This document shows, piece by piece, positions 13,611 to 21,500 of a DNA stretch of 24,048 nt. The translations under genes were made by a program, and so were the position numbers. Under the pieces are notes generated by a model. It did not search any database and was not told the DNA's origin. It worked only from the letters and a program-made list of their open reading frames with translations. How positions within the stretch are numbered: the stretch's first letter is position 1; the number at the start of each line of letters is the position of its first letter. The stretch comes from UBA12068 sp964452415 (GTDB taxonomy: Bacteria > Patescibacteriota > Minisyncoccia > Moranbacterales > GWC2-37-73): the NCBI GenBank assembly GCA_964452415.1, contig CAYVME010000015.1:1-24048 (forward strand), read 5' to 3'.

Positions 13611-14618
13611 TTAGTTCACTTCAATATCAATGTGCCTGACTTCTGGAATCTCATCCATGATTTCTTTTTCAACATCATCAATTCTGGTTCCGATCATGCG
13701 TGGAACTCGATCAGCATAGTCCACACAAAAACGAAGAAACTCGTCATATTCCCCATCTATTTTTTCAAATTCATTTTTCAAAGCATTTTTGCGATACATT
13801 TTGTGCATCAAAGCTGAGCCGTTGATTTCAACTTCGCATTTGATGTGATATGAACCAACATCAATCACCACCGATTTGAAATCCAAAACTTTTTCAATTG
13901 CCGGATCACTTTCCAAAATTTCAATCACTCTGTCTTCAATTTCTTCAGGTATTGATTTTCGCATCAAAAATCCACGATTAATGTTGATCAAAATTATTGC
14001 CATCACTCCAAGCAAAAGTCCAATGATTATTGAACCGACAGAATCCCAAATATAGTTTCCTGTTATCTTTGACAAGAGAATGCTGACAAAGGCGATGCTC
14101 ACACCCACCACCGCCACCGCATCCTCCAAAAGAACCGCAATTGTGGTTGGGTCTCCATATTTGAAAATGCTTTTCCATTTTCTTTGCTTGTTGTTTTTTC
14201 GCAGTTCTTTGAAAGCCACCAGGAATGTTCCCGCTTCAACCACAAATGAAATTGCCAAAATCACAAAAGCGATCGAACTGATGTGAAGAGTTTCCTTGTG
14301 CAAAAGTCCCATCACTCCATGATACAAAGTGATTCCAGCACCCAAAAAGAAAATGCTGCAAGCCGAAATCAGCGCCCAGAAAAATCTTTCATTGGCATAG
14401 CCATAATAGAATTCGTCATCAGAAGGTCTTTGGGATTTTTTTATGCCCACCATCAAAAGAATTTGATTGAAAACATCAGCCACGCTGTGGATCGCCTCAG
14501 AAAACAAGGCTCCCGAGCCCGTCGCAAAAAAACCAGCCCACTTGATGCCCATAATAAAAACATTTCCAGTCAGTGCTGCAAACACCGGCAAAAAGCCCTG
14601 CGAGTTTTTTGTATTCAT
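13611..14618 (-). CDS. Cation diffusion facilitator (CDF) transporter
   Basis: A CDF/SLC30-family proton antiporter for divalent metal ions such as Zn, Mn or Fe, in the inner membrane. Counting from the chosen start (335 residues): a first membrane helix; ALFSEAIHSVADVFNQ with metal ligands His44 and Asp48 in the HxxxD pattern; YYGYANERFFW before the third helix; ALLEDAVAVVGV-like sequence with Asp166 in helix 5; and a soluble C-terminal domain (about 235-335) typical of the family. The YGYANERFFWALISA sequence resembles the SLC30A9-like branch. I chose the ATG at 14618 rather than 14642. An extended -10 box at 14626-14634 would start transcription at 14618/14619, making the mRNA leaderless and excluding the upstream ATG. 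The gene stands alone, convergent with the UbiA-like gene and divergent from the kinase-like gene. The metal is not predictable. Confidence 0.9.
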   Translation of the reverse strand: MNTKNSQGFLPVFAALTGNVFIMGIKWAGFFATGSGALFSEAIHSVADVFNQILLMVGIKKSQRPSDDEFYYGYANERFFWALISACSIFFLGAGITLYHGVMGLLHKETLHISSIAFVILAISFVVEAGTFLVAFKELRKNNKQRKWKSIFKYGDPTTIAVLLEDAVAVVGVSIAFVSILLSKITGNYIWDSVGSIIIGLLLGVMAIILININRGFLMRKSIPEEIEDRVIEILESDPAIEKVLDFKSVVIDVGSYHIKCEVEINGSALMHKMYRKNALKNEFEKIDGEYDEFLRFCVDYADRVPRMIGTRIDDVEKEIMDEIPEVRHIDIEVN

Positions 14619-14625
14619 GCTTGTT

Positions 14626-14634
14626 ATTATAGCA
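14626..14634 (-). promoter_or_regulatory. Extended -10 promoter of CDF gene, leaderless
   Basis: The minus strand reads TGCTATAAT with no good -35. TGN before TATAAT is the extended -10 form. The expected start is at 14619 or 14618, the first base of the chosen ATG. Confidence 0.7.
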
Positions 14635-14659
14635 CATTCCAATAAATCCTATTATTTGC

Positions 14660-14675
14660 TATTATGTTCATAATA
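14660..14675. promoter_or_regulatory. 16-bp palindrome in divergent interval
   Basis: TATTATG-TT-CATAATA, a perfect dyad between the divergent transporter and kinase-like genes. It is a candidate operator; the A/T composition makes chance possible. Confidence 0.35.
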
Positions 14676-14697
14676 ATGATTATTCACCCAAATAAGT

Positions 14698-15423
14698 ATG
14701 TTTGAAGAAAACCTGTTTAAAAAAATTATCAATCACCAAGAAAAAAAGGATTTTGAAGATGACCCCATAATTAAGGAATTAGTAGATAAAATACATGAGC
14801 TCGCCCACAGTGAAAACTCAATCGGGAAAGGAATGACGGCTGAAGTTTTTATCAGCAAAACAAACCCTGATGTTTGCTACAAAATCATACATGATGATGG
14901 TGAATATAAATTTAGACATTCAGTCTATGATGAGGGTGAAATTCTGGCAAAAGCAGAAAAAATATCAAAGACATGTGGTGTCAGAGTCCCAAAACCCTAC
15001 TATTCAATTTTAACCAACTGCGAAGATGGAAATGAATTTGAGGTTTTGGTCATGGAGAGGCTTCACGCTTCAAGCATTCGAGATGTCTTGGCCAGCGACC
15101 TGGATGTGCCTGAAGATTTTGACTTTCGAGCTTTTGCTTCCAGGGTTGATGACTTTTTTTCAAAACTTCATGACCAAAAAATCTATCATCGTGATGCCCA
15201 TGGTGGCAATCTCATGATTGAAGATGAAACAGGCTTACCGTGCGTGATTGATTTTGGTGCAGGAATAGAAATGGCATTGCGATCAGAGGATCCATATCAG
15301 CAACAGAACTCTCACGGAGAGACTGTTATCTTCACCCAAGATGAACACAGAATTAGACAAGAACTTCGTGTAAATTTGAGGGGTTATTTATTTAAAAAAT
15401 ACGGAAATATCCATAATTTATAA
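14698..15423 (+). CDS. Protein-kinase-fold phosphotransferase
   Basis: A 241-residue protein with the small, stripped-down kinase fold of RIO, aminoglycoside-phosphotransferase and lipopolysaccharide kinases. Visible motifs, in order: glycine-rich loop GKGMTAEV (43-50), Lys62 in CYKII, a Glu in YDEGEI (about 79-81), hinge VMERL (about 118-122), catalytic loop HRDAHGGN (164-171) with Asp166 and Asn171, and metal-binding DFG (185-187). All catalytic residues are present, so it is probably active. The HRDxHxxN form is more usual in small-molecule and lipid or sugar kinases than in eukaryotic-type Ser/Thr kinases. No membrane segment is seen. No SD site precedes the ATG, and a palindrome (14660-14675) lies 22 nt upstream. 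The substrate is unknown. The following gene has its own promoter. Confidence 0.8.
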   Translation: MFEENLFKKIINHQEKKDFEDDPIIKELVDKIHELAHSENSIGKGMTAEVFISKTNPDVCYKIIHDDGEYKFRHSVYDEGEILAKAEKISKTCGVRVPKPYYSILTNCEDGNEFEVLVMERLHASSIRDVLASDLDVPEDFDFRAFASRVDDFFSKLHDQKIYHRDAHGGNLMIEDETGLPCVIDFGAGIEMALRSEDPYQQQNSHGETVIFTQDEHRIRQELRVNLRGYLFKKYGNIHNL

Positions 15424-15436
15424 AATATCAAAGCCC

Positions 15437-15465
15437 TTGACTTTTTCTGTGTTATATGCTAGGAT
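15437..15465 (+). promoter_or_regulatory. Promoter of 67-aa gene
   Basis: TTGACT (15437-15442), a 17-nt spacer and TAGGAT (15460-15465), preceded by TGC (extended -10). The expected start is near 15472. Confidence 0.72.
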
Positions 15466-15500
15466 ATACAGTCAGTAAAAATTCAAGGGAGGTGGACCTT

Positions 15501-15704
15501 ATGGCCTTAAAACTAAGCTCTTTCTTGCAAGAATCCGCCAGAAAGACAGCCAAAAAACTACTGACGACCAACCTCGAAATGGTTCCTATCGAGGAGGCAC
15601 CAACAATTTCGGTGTCAAAAACAGCAATTTCTCCAGATGGCTACCAGCGCATTGGAGAAATAGAAGCAGAAGGTGTCAAAATCTTCTTGTTTCAAAAGAT
15701 TTAA
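15501..15704 (+). CDS. Hypothetical protein, 67 aa
   Basis: I do not recognise this 67-residue protein. It starts MALKLSSFLQESARK with a basic amphipathic helix, followed by LLTTNLEMVPIEEAPTISV and a beta-like C-terminal half ending VKIFLFQKI. It has no signal peptide or membrane segment. The start is set by an excellent ribosome site, GGGAGGTG, 6 nt before the ATG at 15501; an in-frame ATG at 15456 lies upstream of the predicted transcript start and is rejected. It has its own promoter and a strong terminator 3 nt after the stop, so it is a single-gene transcript. The strong promoter, ribosome site and terminator together suggest high expression. It could be a small nucleic-acid-associated or regulatory protein, but there is no motif to show it. 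Confidence 0.7.
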   Translation: MALKLSSFLQESARKTAKKLLTTNLEMVPIEEAPTISVSKTAISPDGYQRIGEIEAEGVKIFLFQKI

Positions 15705-15707
15705 AGG

Positions 15708-15740
15708 AAAGGGCCACGGAGATACTTCGTCGCCCTTTTT
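15708..15740 (+). terminator. Rho-independent terminator of 67-aa gene
   Basis: AAAGGGC, a C-C mismatch, ACGGAG, loop ATA, CTTCGT, GCCCTTT, then more T. This is a 13-bp stem with one internal mismatch. Confidence 0.88.
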
Positions 15741-15910
15741 CATTATTAAAAATAGCCAACTAGATCTTTTATATGAAATAAACCAGGTCGTATAAAACAA
15801 AAAAGGCTACCTGAGTTCTTTGAGGCTTGCTTAATGCCTAATTTACAATACCTTCAAATTTTTTATTAATTCCCTTACCTTTCCTGTTTGTTTTGATCAT
15901 ATTTTCATGC

Positions 15911-15916
15911 TAAAAT
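15911..15916 (+). promoter_or_regulatory. Possible extended -10 promoter
   Basis: TGCTAAAAT (TGC then TAAAAT at 15911-15916), with no clear -35, 32 nt before the 157-aa gene. In the rest of the 15741-15947 spacer I see only a weak AGGC/GCCT hairpin near 15820-15840. Confidence 0.4.
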
Positions 15917-15947
15917 TGGATCAATTAACACTTTTTATAAAAAACAT

Positions 15948-16421
15948 ATGCATACATTTGAGAATCCAGCATCGAAATATCAGGGTGGGAAAATTACCAG
16001 AGAAAATCTTTCAGCTGAAGATCTTGAGAGTACCAAAAAAACAAAAAATATTATTAACAAAAGCGCAATCGCTGGTGCAGCACTTCTAGTGGCGGGCACA
16101 GCGCCATCCGCAATTGAAAAAACAACAGATGCTATTGAGGGCAAATTTCCAGACAAGCACATAGTAATGACAGAAGGTCAACGTTCAGAAATGGCAACTG
16201 CGTCCATCCAGCAAATTATTGAGGACTTCAAAGAAAAAGCTGCAAAAGTTGATCAAGCAAAACCAGAAGTGGCTGCCATCATTGATCAATTCGAAAAGAG
16301 CGAGGAAGCTTTTGGAGATGCACTGAATCAAGAAGATGCAACTCTCAAGGTTAATGAACTAAACAAGATCGAAAGTGAAATGAATGCCGAACAACTTGAG
16401 TTACTGAGAAAATCATTATAG
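15948..16421 (+). CDS. Hypothetical protein with hydrophobic segment and helical tail
   Basis: I do not recognise this 157-residue protein. The polar N-terminus (about 1-37; SAEDLESTKKTKN) is followed by one hydrophobic, Ala/Gly-rich segment (about 39-56, SAIAGAALLVAGTAPSAI). After it comes a long acidic helical region (about 80-157) with heptad-like spacing (IQQIIEDFKEKAAKVDQA, VNELNKIESEMNAEQLELL). The layout suggests a single-pass membrane protein with a coiled-coil domain. The segment is short and small-residue rich, so membrane insertion is uncertain. The start has no SD site, and the in-frame region upstream offers none better. It is flanked by a possible extended -10 promoter and a strong terminator, so it is probably transcribed alone. 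Function unknown. Confidence 0.6.
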   Translation: MHTFENPASKYQGGKITRENLSAEDLESTKKTKNIINKSAIAGAALLVAGTAPSAIEKTTDAIEGKFPDKHIVMTEGQRSEMATASIQQIIEDFKEKAAKVDQAKPEVAAIIDQFEKSEEAFGDALNQEDATLKVNELNKIESEMNAEQLELLRKSL

Positions 16422-16438
16422 AAATGCAAATTCAATAT

Positions 16439-16469
16439 AAAAAAGAGGATAACTAAATCCTCTTTTTTA
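16439..16469 (+). terminator. Rho-independent terminator
   Basis: AAAAAAGAGGAT (16439-16450), loop AACTAA, ATCCTCTTTTTT. It follows the 157-aa gene by 17 nt. Confidence 0.9.
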
Positions 16470-16470
16470 T

Positions 16471-16498
16471 TTGTATTATTTCCCTACCGCGGTATACT
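16471..16498 (+). promoter_or_regulatory. Probable polA promoter
   Basis: TATACT at 16493-16498 with a partial -35, TTGTAT, at 16471-16476 (16-nt spacer). It lies just after the preceding terminator. The expected start is near 16505, giving a leader of about 38 nt without an SD site. Confidence 0.45.
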
Positions 16499-16542
16499 TA
16501 AAACAATGCCAGAAGCCTCAATTATTCAATAAATTTACCTTT

Positions 16543-19248
16543 ATGTCTAGCGAAAATACACCAAAAAAACTCATCCTTATTGATGGAAATGCCATCATTC
16601 ATAGAGCGTATCACGCCCTGCCACCTTTCACCACCAAAAAGGGCGAGTTGGTCAATGCGGTGTATGGTTTTTCTTCAACGCTTCTCAGTGTGATTGCAGA
16701 GTTCAAACCTGACTATGTCGTGGCATCTTTCGATTTGGCTGGCAAAACTTTCCGCCATGAAAAGTTCGAGGAATACAAGGCGACCCGAGTGAAAGGCGAT
16801 GATGAACTCTATGCTCAAATCCCCCGCGTCAAAGAAGTGGTCCAAGCTTTCAACATTCCAATCTATGAAAAAGCAGGCTTTGAAGCTGACGATGTGATCG
16901 GCACAATTGCCACGCAGATCAAGAGAAAAGGCGAAGAAATTCAAACCATCATTGTCACTGGCGATATGGACACCTTGCAACTCGTGAACGACACCACGAG
17001 CGTGTACACGATGCGCAGAGGTCTTTCCGATTCAATCATGTACAACAGCGACAAAGTAGTTGAAAGATATGGCCTGACTCCAGATCAGATTATTGATTAC
17101 AAAGCTCTTCGCGGAGATCCATCTGACAACATTCCAGGAGTCAAAGGCATTGGAGAAAAAACTGCAGTCACCCTTTTGCAGAAATATGTCACCCTTGATG
17201 GAGTGTATGAAAATATTGAGGAAATTAAAGGTGCCGTCAAAGACAAACTTGTTCGCGACAAGGCTCAAGCCTATCTCAGCAAAGATTTGGCCACCATTTC
17301 AATTGACGCGCCGATTGAATTTGAAATTAAAAAATCAGTTCTGAAAGATTTTGATCGCGAAAAAATTGTGAAACTTTTTTCTGAACTTAATTTTTTCAGC
17401 CTTATTAAAAGACTTCCACAAAGTGAAGGTGATGCTCAAGCAAACACTGCCACAACAGAAAGCAAGGGTGTTGCCGACTTCAAATATGCCATTGCTGATG
17501 AAAAAAATGCCGAGGAGTTGATGAAAGAATTTGCTGATGCCAAAGAAATTGCAATTGCATCTGAAATGAGCGACGGAAAACTTTCAGGAATGGCCATTTC
17601 ATGGAAAGCAGGTCGCGCTGTTTTTTTCCCAATTGAAAACAGTCATTTTTCCAAGGTAAAAACAATTTTGGAAAATTCTGAAATTAAAAAGTTTGGCTAT
17701 GATTTGAAGCCCACATACAAAGAATTGGCACATGCTGACATTAGTCTTGGTGGATTGTCATTTGATGCTATGCTTGCGGCATATGTTCTAAATCCCGGGG
17801 AAAAACTGGCGCTAGAGAAAATTATTTTTTCAGAATTGGGAGAGGAAGTTGTTTTTGAGAAAAAATCCAAAGGACAACTTTCGCTTGTGGCCAATCCTGA
17901 GGATGACAAACTTGCCAAAAATTTGATCTGCCAAAAAGCTGACTATGCTTTCAAGCTGAAATCTGTTTTGGAAAAAAGAATTTTGGAAATTTCCGCTGAG
18001 CAGAAAAAATCAGGCCTCGTTGATGGCACACTTGAAACTATTTTTGCTGAAATGGAAATGCCCTTGGTGGAAATTTTAGCCAAAATGGAATTGACCGGCA
18101 TTGAACTTAACACCGTCATCTTCAAGGGAATTTCTGAAAAGATTACGGCGACACTCAAAAATTTGGAAAAATCGATCTATGATTTTGCAGGCAGAGAATT
18201 CAACATCAATTCCCCATCTCAACTTGCAACAATTCTTTTTGCTGAAATGGAGCTTCCGTCGTTTAATATTAAAAAAGGTAAGACCGGATATTCAACCGCT
18301 TCAGCTGAGCTGGAAAAACTCAGACCATCGCACAAGATTATTGAAAAAATTGAAGAATATCGAGAACTTTTCAAACTGAAAACAACCTATCTAGATTCAA
18401 TTCCAAAACTTGTCGACCAAAATTCTCGCATTCACACGACATACAACCAAGCAGTGGCAGCCACCGGCCGACTTTCCTCGACTGATCCGAATTTGCAAAA
18501 TATTCCGATCAAAACTGAACTTGGTCAGCTCCTGCGAACTGCTTTCACTGCTAAAGAAGGTTGCAAACTGGTCAGCGCCGATTATTCCCAAATTGATCTT
18601 CGCTGTGTGGCACATGTCAGCAATGACAAAAAATTGATTGAAGCATTTCACCGAGGCGATGACATTCACAAAATCACTGCAGCTGAAATCAACAAAGTCA
18701 CACTTTCTCAGGTCACTGAAAAAATGCGCTCGAGCGCCAAAGCTCTAAATTTCGGCATCATCTATGGTATGAGCTCTTTTGGTTTTTCTCAATCTGCTGG
18801 AATTGCGCGCGACGAAGCGCAGAGATTCATTGATGCATATATGGAAAACTTTTCCAATGTTGCCAAATATATGAAAGAAACTCGCGAGTTTGCACGAACT
18901 AATGGCTATGTTGAAACACTGCTTGGCAGACGAAGAAATCTGAGTGAAATCAATTCGCCAAATTTTCAAGTGGCAGCCGGAGCCGAGAGAATGGCCATCA
19001 ACATGCCCATCCAGGGACTGGCCGCTGACATCATGAAATTGGCCATGATTGGAACGGCTCGAGAATTTTCAGATGACAGCGATGTTCAAATGATTTTGCA
19101 AGTGCACGACGAAATCATTCTTGAAGTCAAAAAAGAAAAAGCCCAGGCTGTGGCCAAGCAATTGAAAACAGTTATGGAGAATGTCCACCCCCTTGCTGTG
19201 CCCTTGATTGTTGATGTTAATATCGGTGACAACTGGGGAGAACTTTAG
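16543..19248 (+). CDS. polA: DNA polymerase I
   Basis: A 901-residue Pol I from the ATG at 16543, chosen because SENTPKKLILIDGNAIIHRAYH matches the usual N-terminus; the longer in-frame start at 16471 lies upstream of the likely promoter. Residues 1-290 are the 5' nuclease domain (EADD at 114-117, DPSDNIPGVKGIGEKTA). The middle domain (about 310-480) has the exonuclease fold, but its first motif reads AIASEMSD (337-344) instead of DTET-like, so proofreading is predicted to be lost, as in Taq polymerase. The polymerase domain is intact: motif A DYSQID (680-685), motif B with Arg729, Lys733, Phe737 and Tyr741, and motif C VHDE (854-857). In motif A, Asp685 replaces the usual Glu that acts as ribonucleotide gate. 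It acts in repair and Okazaki-fragment processing. fpg follows on the same strand after REP-like palindromes. Confidence 0.96.
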   Translation: MSSENTPKKLILIDGNAIIHRAYHALPPFTTKKGELVNAVYGFSSTLLSVIAEFKPDYVVASFDLAGKTFRHEKFEEYKATRVKGDDELYAQIPRVKEVVQAFNIPIYEKAGFEADDVIGTIATQIKRKGEEIQTIIVTGDMDTLQLVNDTTSVYTMRRGLSDSIMYNSDKVVERYGLTPDQIIDYKALRGDPSDNIPGVKGIGEKTAVTLLQKYVTLDGVYENIEEIKGAVKDKLVRDKAQAYLSKDLATISIDAPIEFEIKKSVLKDFDREKIVKLFSELNFFSLIKRLPQSEGDAQANTATTESKGVADFKYAIADEKNAEELMKEFADAKEIAIASEMSDGKLSGMAISWKAGRAVFFPIENSHFSKVKTILENSEIKKFGYDLKPTYKELAHADISLGGLSFDAMLAAYVLNPGEKLALEKIIFSELGEEVVFEKKSKGQLSLVANPEDDKLAKNLICQKADYAFKLKSVLEKRILEISAEQKKSGLVDGTLETIFAEMEMPLVEILAKMELTGIELNTVIFKGISEKITATLKNLEKSIYDFAGREFNINSPSQLATILFAEMELPSFNIKKGKTGYSTASAELEKLRPSHKIIEKIEEYRELFKLKTTYLDSIPKLVDQNSRIHTTYNQAVAATGRLSSTDPNLQNIPIKTELGQLLRTAFTAKEGCKLVSADYSQIDLRCVAHVSNDKKLIEAFHRGDDIHKITAAEINKVTLSQVTEKMRSSAKALNFGIIYGMSSFGFSQSAGIARDEAQRFIDAYMENFSNVAKYMKETREFARTNGYVETLLGRRRNLSEINSPNFQVAAGAERMAINMPIQGLAADIMKLAMIGTAREFSDDSDVQMILQVHDEIILEVKKEKAQAVAKQLKTVMENVHPLAVPLIVDVNIGDNWGEL

Positions 19249-19268
19249 GAGGTTTTCTTCAATATTTT

Positions 19269-19310
19269 CTTCTCCCCTCGGGAGAAGATGTCCAGCAGGA
19301 CAGATGAGGG
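19269..19310 (+). repeat. REP-like palindrome, unit A
   Basis: CTTCTCCC-CTC-GGGAGAAG (19269-19287), then GTCC-AGCA-GGAC (19290-19301), then GATGAGGG. The hairpin with a G(A/G)TGAGGG head resembles REP-type sequences widespread in bacteria. It has no T-run and so is not an obvious terminator. Confidence 0.65.
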
Positions 19311-19332
19311 AAAACTATGCACAACAAAATAA

Positions 19333-19365
19333 CCCTCACCCCAACCCTCTCCCGGGAGGAGAGGG
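19333..19365 (-). repeat. REP-like palindrome, unit B, inverted
   Basis: On the plus strand: CCCTCACC, spacer, CCCTCTCC, loop CGGGA, GGAGAGGG (19345-19365). Read on the minus strand, it is a hairpin followed by GGTGAGGG, matching unit A in opposite orientation. The end of the unit provides GGGAG 6 nt before an ATG at 19372. Confidence 0.65.
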
Positions 19366-19389
19366 AGTAATAATGAATAAATCTTTGAT

Positions 19390-20214
19390 ATGCCGGAACT
19401 TCCTGAAGTGCAGACAATTGTAAATGACCTTCAAAAAATTATTGGCGACGAGTTTGCTGGTTTTTTTAGTGATTTTCCAAAAGCCGTGAAGACTGATTTT
19501 TTCGAAAAAGAAATTCTTGGCAGCAAAATACGAAGTGTCAGCCGTCTTGGGAAAATAATTCTGATCAATCTTGAAAACAAAAACAGCATTGCAATTCACC
19601 TCAAAATGACGGGCAAGCTTTTATTGGTTGAGAGTGGAGATTCGAAAGCGGAAAACACACAGGAAAAACATTTGCATCATATTTTCGATTTGAAAAAAAA
19701 TGGAAAAATAAACTTTCATGATGTCAGGAAATTTGCGACCATTTCCCTCTTGAAAGAAGCTGACATTTGGGAAATCAAGAAAAAATATGGAATTGATCCC
19801 ATTGATGAAGATTTTGAAATCAAGGACCTTGTTGAAATTCTGGAAAAAAGAAAAGGCAAGCCCATTAAAAGTATTTTGATGGATAATTCTGTAATTCTTG
19901 GAATTGGAAATATTTATGCCAGTGAAATTCTTTTTGATGCCAAAATTTTGCCAATGCGACTTGGGAAATCCCTAAGCAAAATTGAAGTCAAAAAATTGCA
20001 TCATTCAATCAAGAAAATTCTCGAACTGGCCATAAAACTCCGCGGGACTTCAGTCAGTGACTATCGCGATTCACATGGCGCCAAAGGCTCTTTTCAGCAT
20101 GAACTGAAAGTGTACAAAAGGAATGGTCAAAAATGCAACAAATGTGATACAATAATTGAAAAGGTTGTCATTGGTCAGCGAAGCACATTTTTCTGTCCAA
20201 ACTGCCAAAAATAA
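19390..20214 (+). CDS. fpg: Formamidopyrimidine-DNA glycosylase
   Basis: Fpg/MutM, a bifunctional base-excision glycosylase and AP lyase that removes 8-oxoguanine and ring-opened purines. The start MPELPEV is diagnostic: after Met removal, Pro2 is the catalytic nucleophile and Glu3 the general acid. Lys55 (SRLGK) contacts DNA. HLKMTGKL and HDVRKF follow, and GIGNIYASEILFDA is part of the helix-two-turn-helix. The C-terminal zinc finger is Cys249, Cys252, Cys269 and Cys272, with the conserved Arg264 (GQRSTFFC) between. Length (274) is normal. No SD site is next to the start; the GGGAG at 19363 is better placed for a 16-codon frame at 19372 that overlaps the start of fpg. It follows polA, a sensible repair neighbour, though REP-like palindromes lie between. 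Confidence 0.96.
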   Translation: MPELPEVQTIVNDLQKIIGDEFAGFFSDFPKAVKTDFFEKEILGSKIRSVSRLGKIILINLENKNSIAIHLKMTGKLLLVESGDSKAENTQEKHLHHIFDLKKNGKINFHDVRKFATISLLKEADIWEIKKKYGIDPIDEDFEIKDLVEILEKRKGKPIKSILMDNSVILGIGNIYASEILFDAKILPMRLGKSLSKIEVKKLHHSIKKILELAIKLRGTSVSDYRDSHGAKGSFQHELKVYKRNGQKCNKCDTIIEKVVIGQRSTFFCPNCQK

Positions 20215-20227
20215 ATAATAACACTAT

Positions 20228-20310
20228 ACAAATCCACGAATAAATGCCAATCCACGAATCGCGAATTCGTAATTAGTAGATTAGTATTTATTAGCGGATT
20301 AGCATCACAT
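20228..20310. repeat. Reiterated-word spacer before DUF3048 gene
   Basis: It contains two copies of AATCCACGAAT, a hairpin ACGAAT-CGCGA-ATTCGT, and several ATTAG words (AATTAGTAGATTAGTAT, GCGGATTAG). It has no gene, no clear promoter and no terminator. Confidence 0.5.
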
Positions 20311-20312
20311 CT

Positions 20313-21473
20313 ATGTCTAGAAAGCAAATTGGTATCATTGTTTTGGTGGCAGCCGTAATCACTGGAACAATTTTTTATTTCACGAGCTGGAGACAGACTC
20401 TTCGAAATAAAAATGTGAAACAAATTCAAGTTGATGGGATCAAGGAACAAACAGGACCTCTCAACACTGGACCAGTAAGCCCTGTCTCAGGATTATCTTG
20501 CGAAAATTGGAACAAGCGACCAGTGGCTGTCATGCAACCAGCTGATGTTCAAGCAAGGCCAGCAGCAGGATTCTCTGAAGCAGACATGGTTATTGAAATG
20601 CCAGCCTTCACTGGTTCAGTCACCAGGTTGATGGGTGTGTACATTTGCAACATCCCAAAGGAAATTGGAGCGATTCGAAGCTCAAGACATGATTACATCG
20701 CCTTGGCTGCCGGGCTTGATGCATTTTTCATCCACTGGGGAGGCTCACATTTTGCACTTGATCTTTTGAAAGAGAAAGTTATCGACAACTTGGATTGCAT
20801 GAGCAGTAATCTTTGTGAGAGGTGGCCTGTTGCAGGAAAAATGAGACTGGAAGACACGGGTCATATCACCAAAGAAAATGTGCTGACCGCCATGAGCAAC
20901 ATGAAACTCAGAAATGAAAGCTCATTTGCCGGATATGCTCATCAACAAGAAGCATCTCTTGATCAAAGACCAACAGGCGGACATCTTCGCGTGGCTTTCA
21001 AGAAGCCATATGATACCGAATTTGACTATGACAAGGAAACAAACACCTTCATCAGGACTTGGGGAGAAGAATTGGACACTGACCGAAACAACAATCAAAA
21101 AATTGCGCCAAAAAATGTTGCTGTTTTGATTGCTTCATCAAGTCAAATCACAACCGAACAAGACTATTCTGGACTCTCTGATCCTTGGAAAAATGTTGAG
21201 GAAATCAAGAAAACTGGAGTTGAAAGCATTTCTGGAAGATACAACAATGTTGAAATCGGTGATCCATGGTATGACCGTTCAGATTCAGGAGATGCTTATT
21301 ACTATTTTAACGGAAAGGAAACCAAGGGTTCATGGAAAAAAGATCGTTCAAAGTTGAACAGCAAACTTTTCTTCCTTGATGAGCAAGGACAAGAAATCAA
21401 ATTCGTTCCAGGTCAAATCTGGGTCGACATTCTTGAACCAGGACAAGCCTTGAAATGGGTACCATCAAACTAA
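20313..21473 (+). CDS. DUF3048 (YerB-like) membrane-anchored protein
   Basis: A 386-residue DUF3048 protein. Residues 1-6 are basic and 7-24 (GIIVLVAAVITGTIFYFT) form a signal-anchor helix, with no lipobox. The first conserved part contains RPVAVM, ARPAAGFSEADMVIEM, VTRLMGVY, IGAIRSSRHDYIALAAGLDAFFIHWGGS. The second contains a WKKDRSKLNSKLFFLDEQG-like stretch and FVPGQIWVDIL, the typical C-terminal end. Bacillus YerB is a lipoprotein of this family; its biochemical role is unknown, and the extracellular location is inferred from the N-terminus. The protein is complete. No SD site precedes the ATG and the upstream spacer holds only reiterated words. holA follows after 27 nt, so the two are probably co-transcribed without a shared function. 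Confidence 0.9.
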   Translation: MSRKQIGIIVLVAAVITGTIFYFTSWRQTLRNKNVKQIQVDGIKEQTGPLNTGPVSPVSGLSCENWNKRPVAVMQPADVQARPAAGFSEADMVIEMPAFTGSVTRLMGVYICNIPKEIGAIRSSRHDYIALAAGLDAFFIHWGGSHFALDLLKEKVIDNLDCMSSNLCERWPVAGKMRLEDTGHITKENVLTAMSNMKLRNESSFAGYAHQQEASLDQRPTGGHLRVAFKKPYDTEFDYDKETNTFIRTWGEELDTDRNNNQKIAPKNVAVLIASSSQITTEQDYSGLSDPWKNVEEIKKTGVESISGRYNNVEIGDPWYDRSDSGDAYYYFNGKETKGSWKKDRSKLNSKLFFLDEQGQEIKFVPGQIWVDILEPGQALKWVPSN

Positions 21474-21500
21474 AGCTCGCGATTTCAAATTCACCCTGTT

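Noticed and set aside
19208..19423. 71-aa ORF between polA and fpg
   Set aside because: It overlaps the end of polA and runs through the REP-like palindromes. Only the internal ATG at 19372 has a ribosome site, and that frame is 16 codons.
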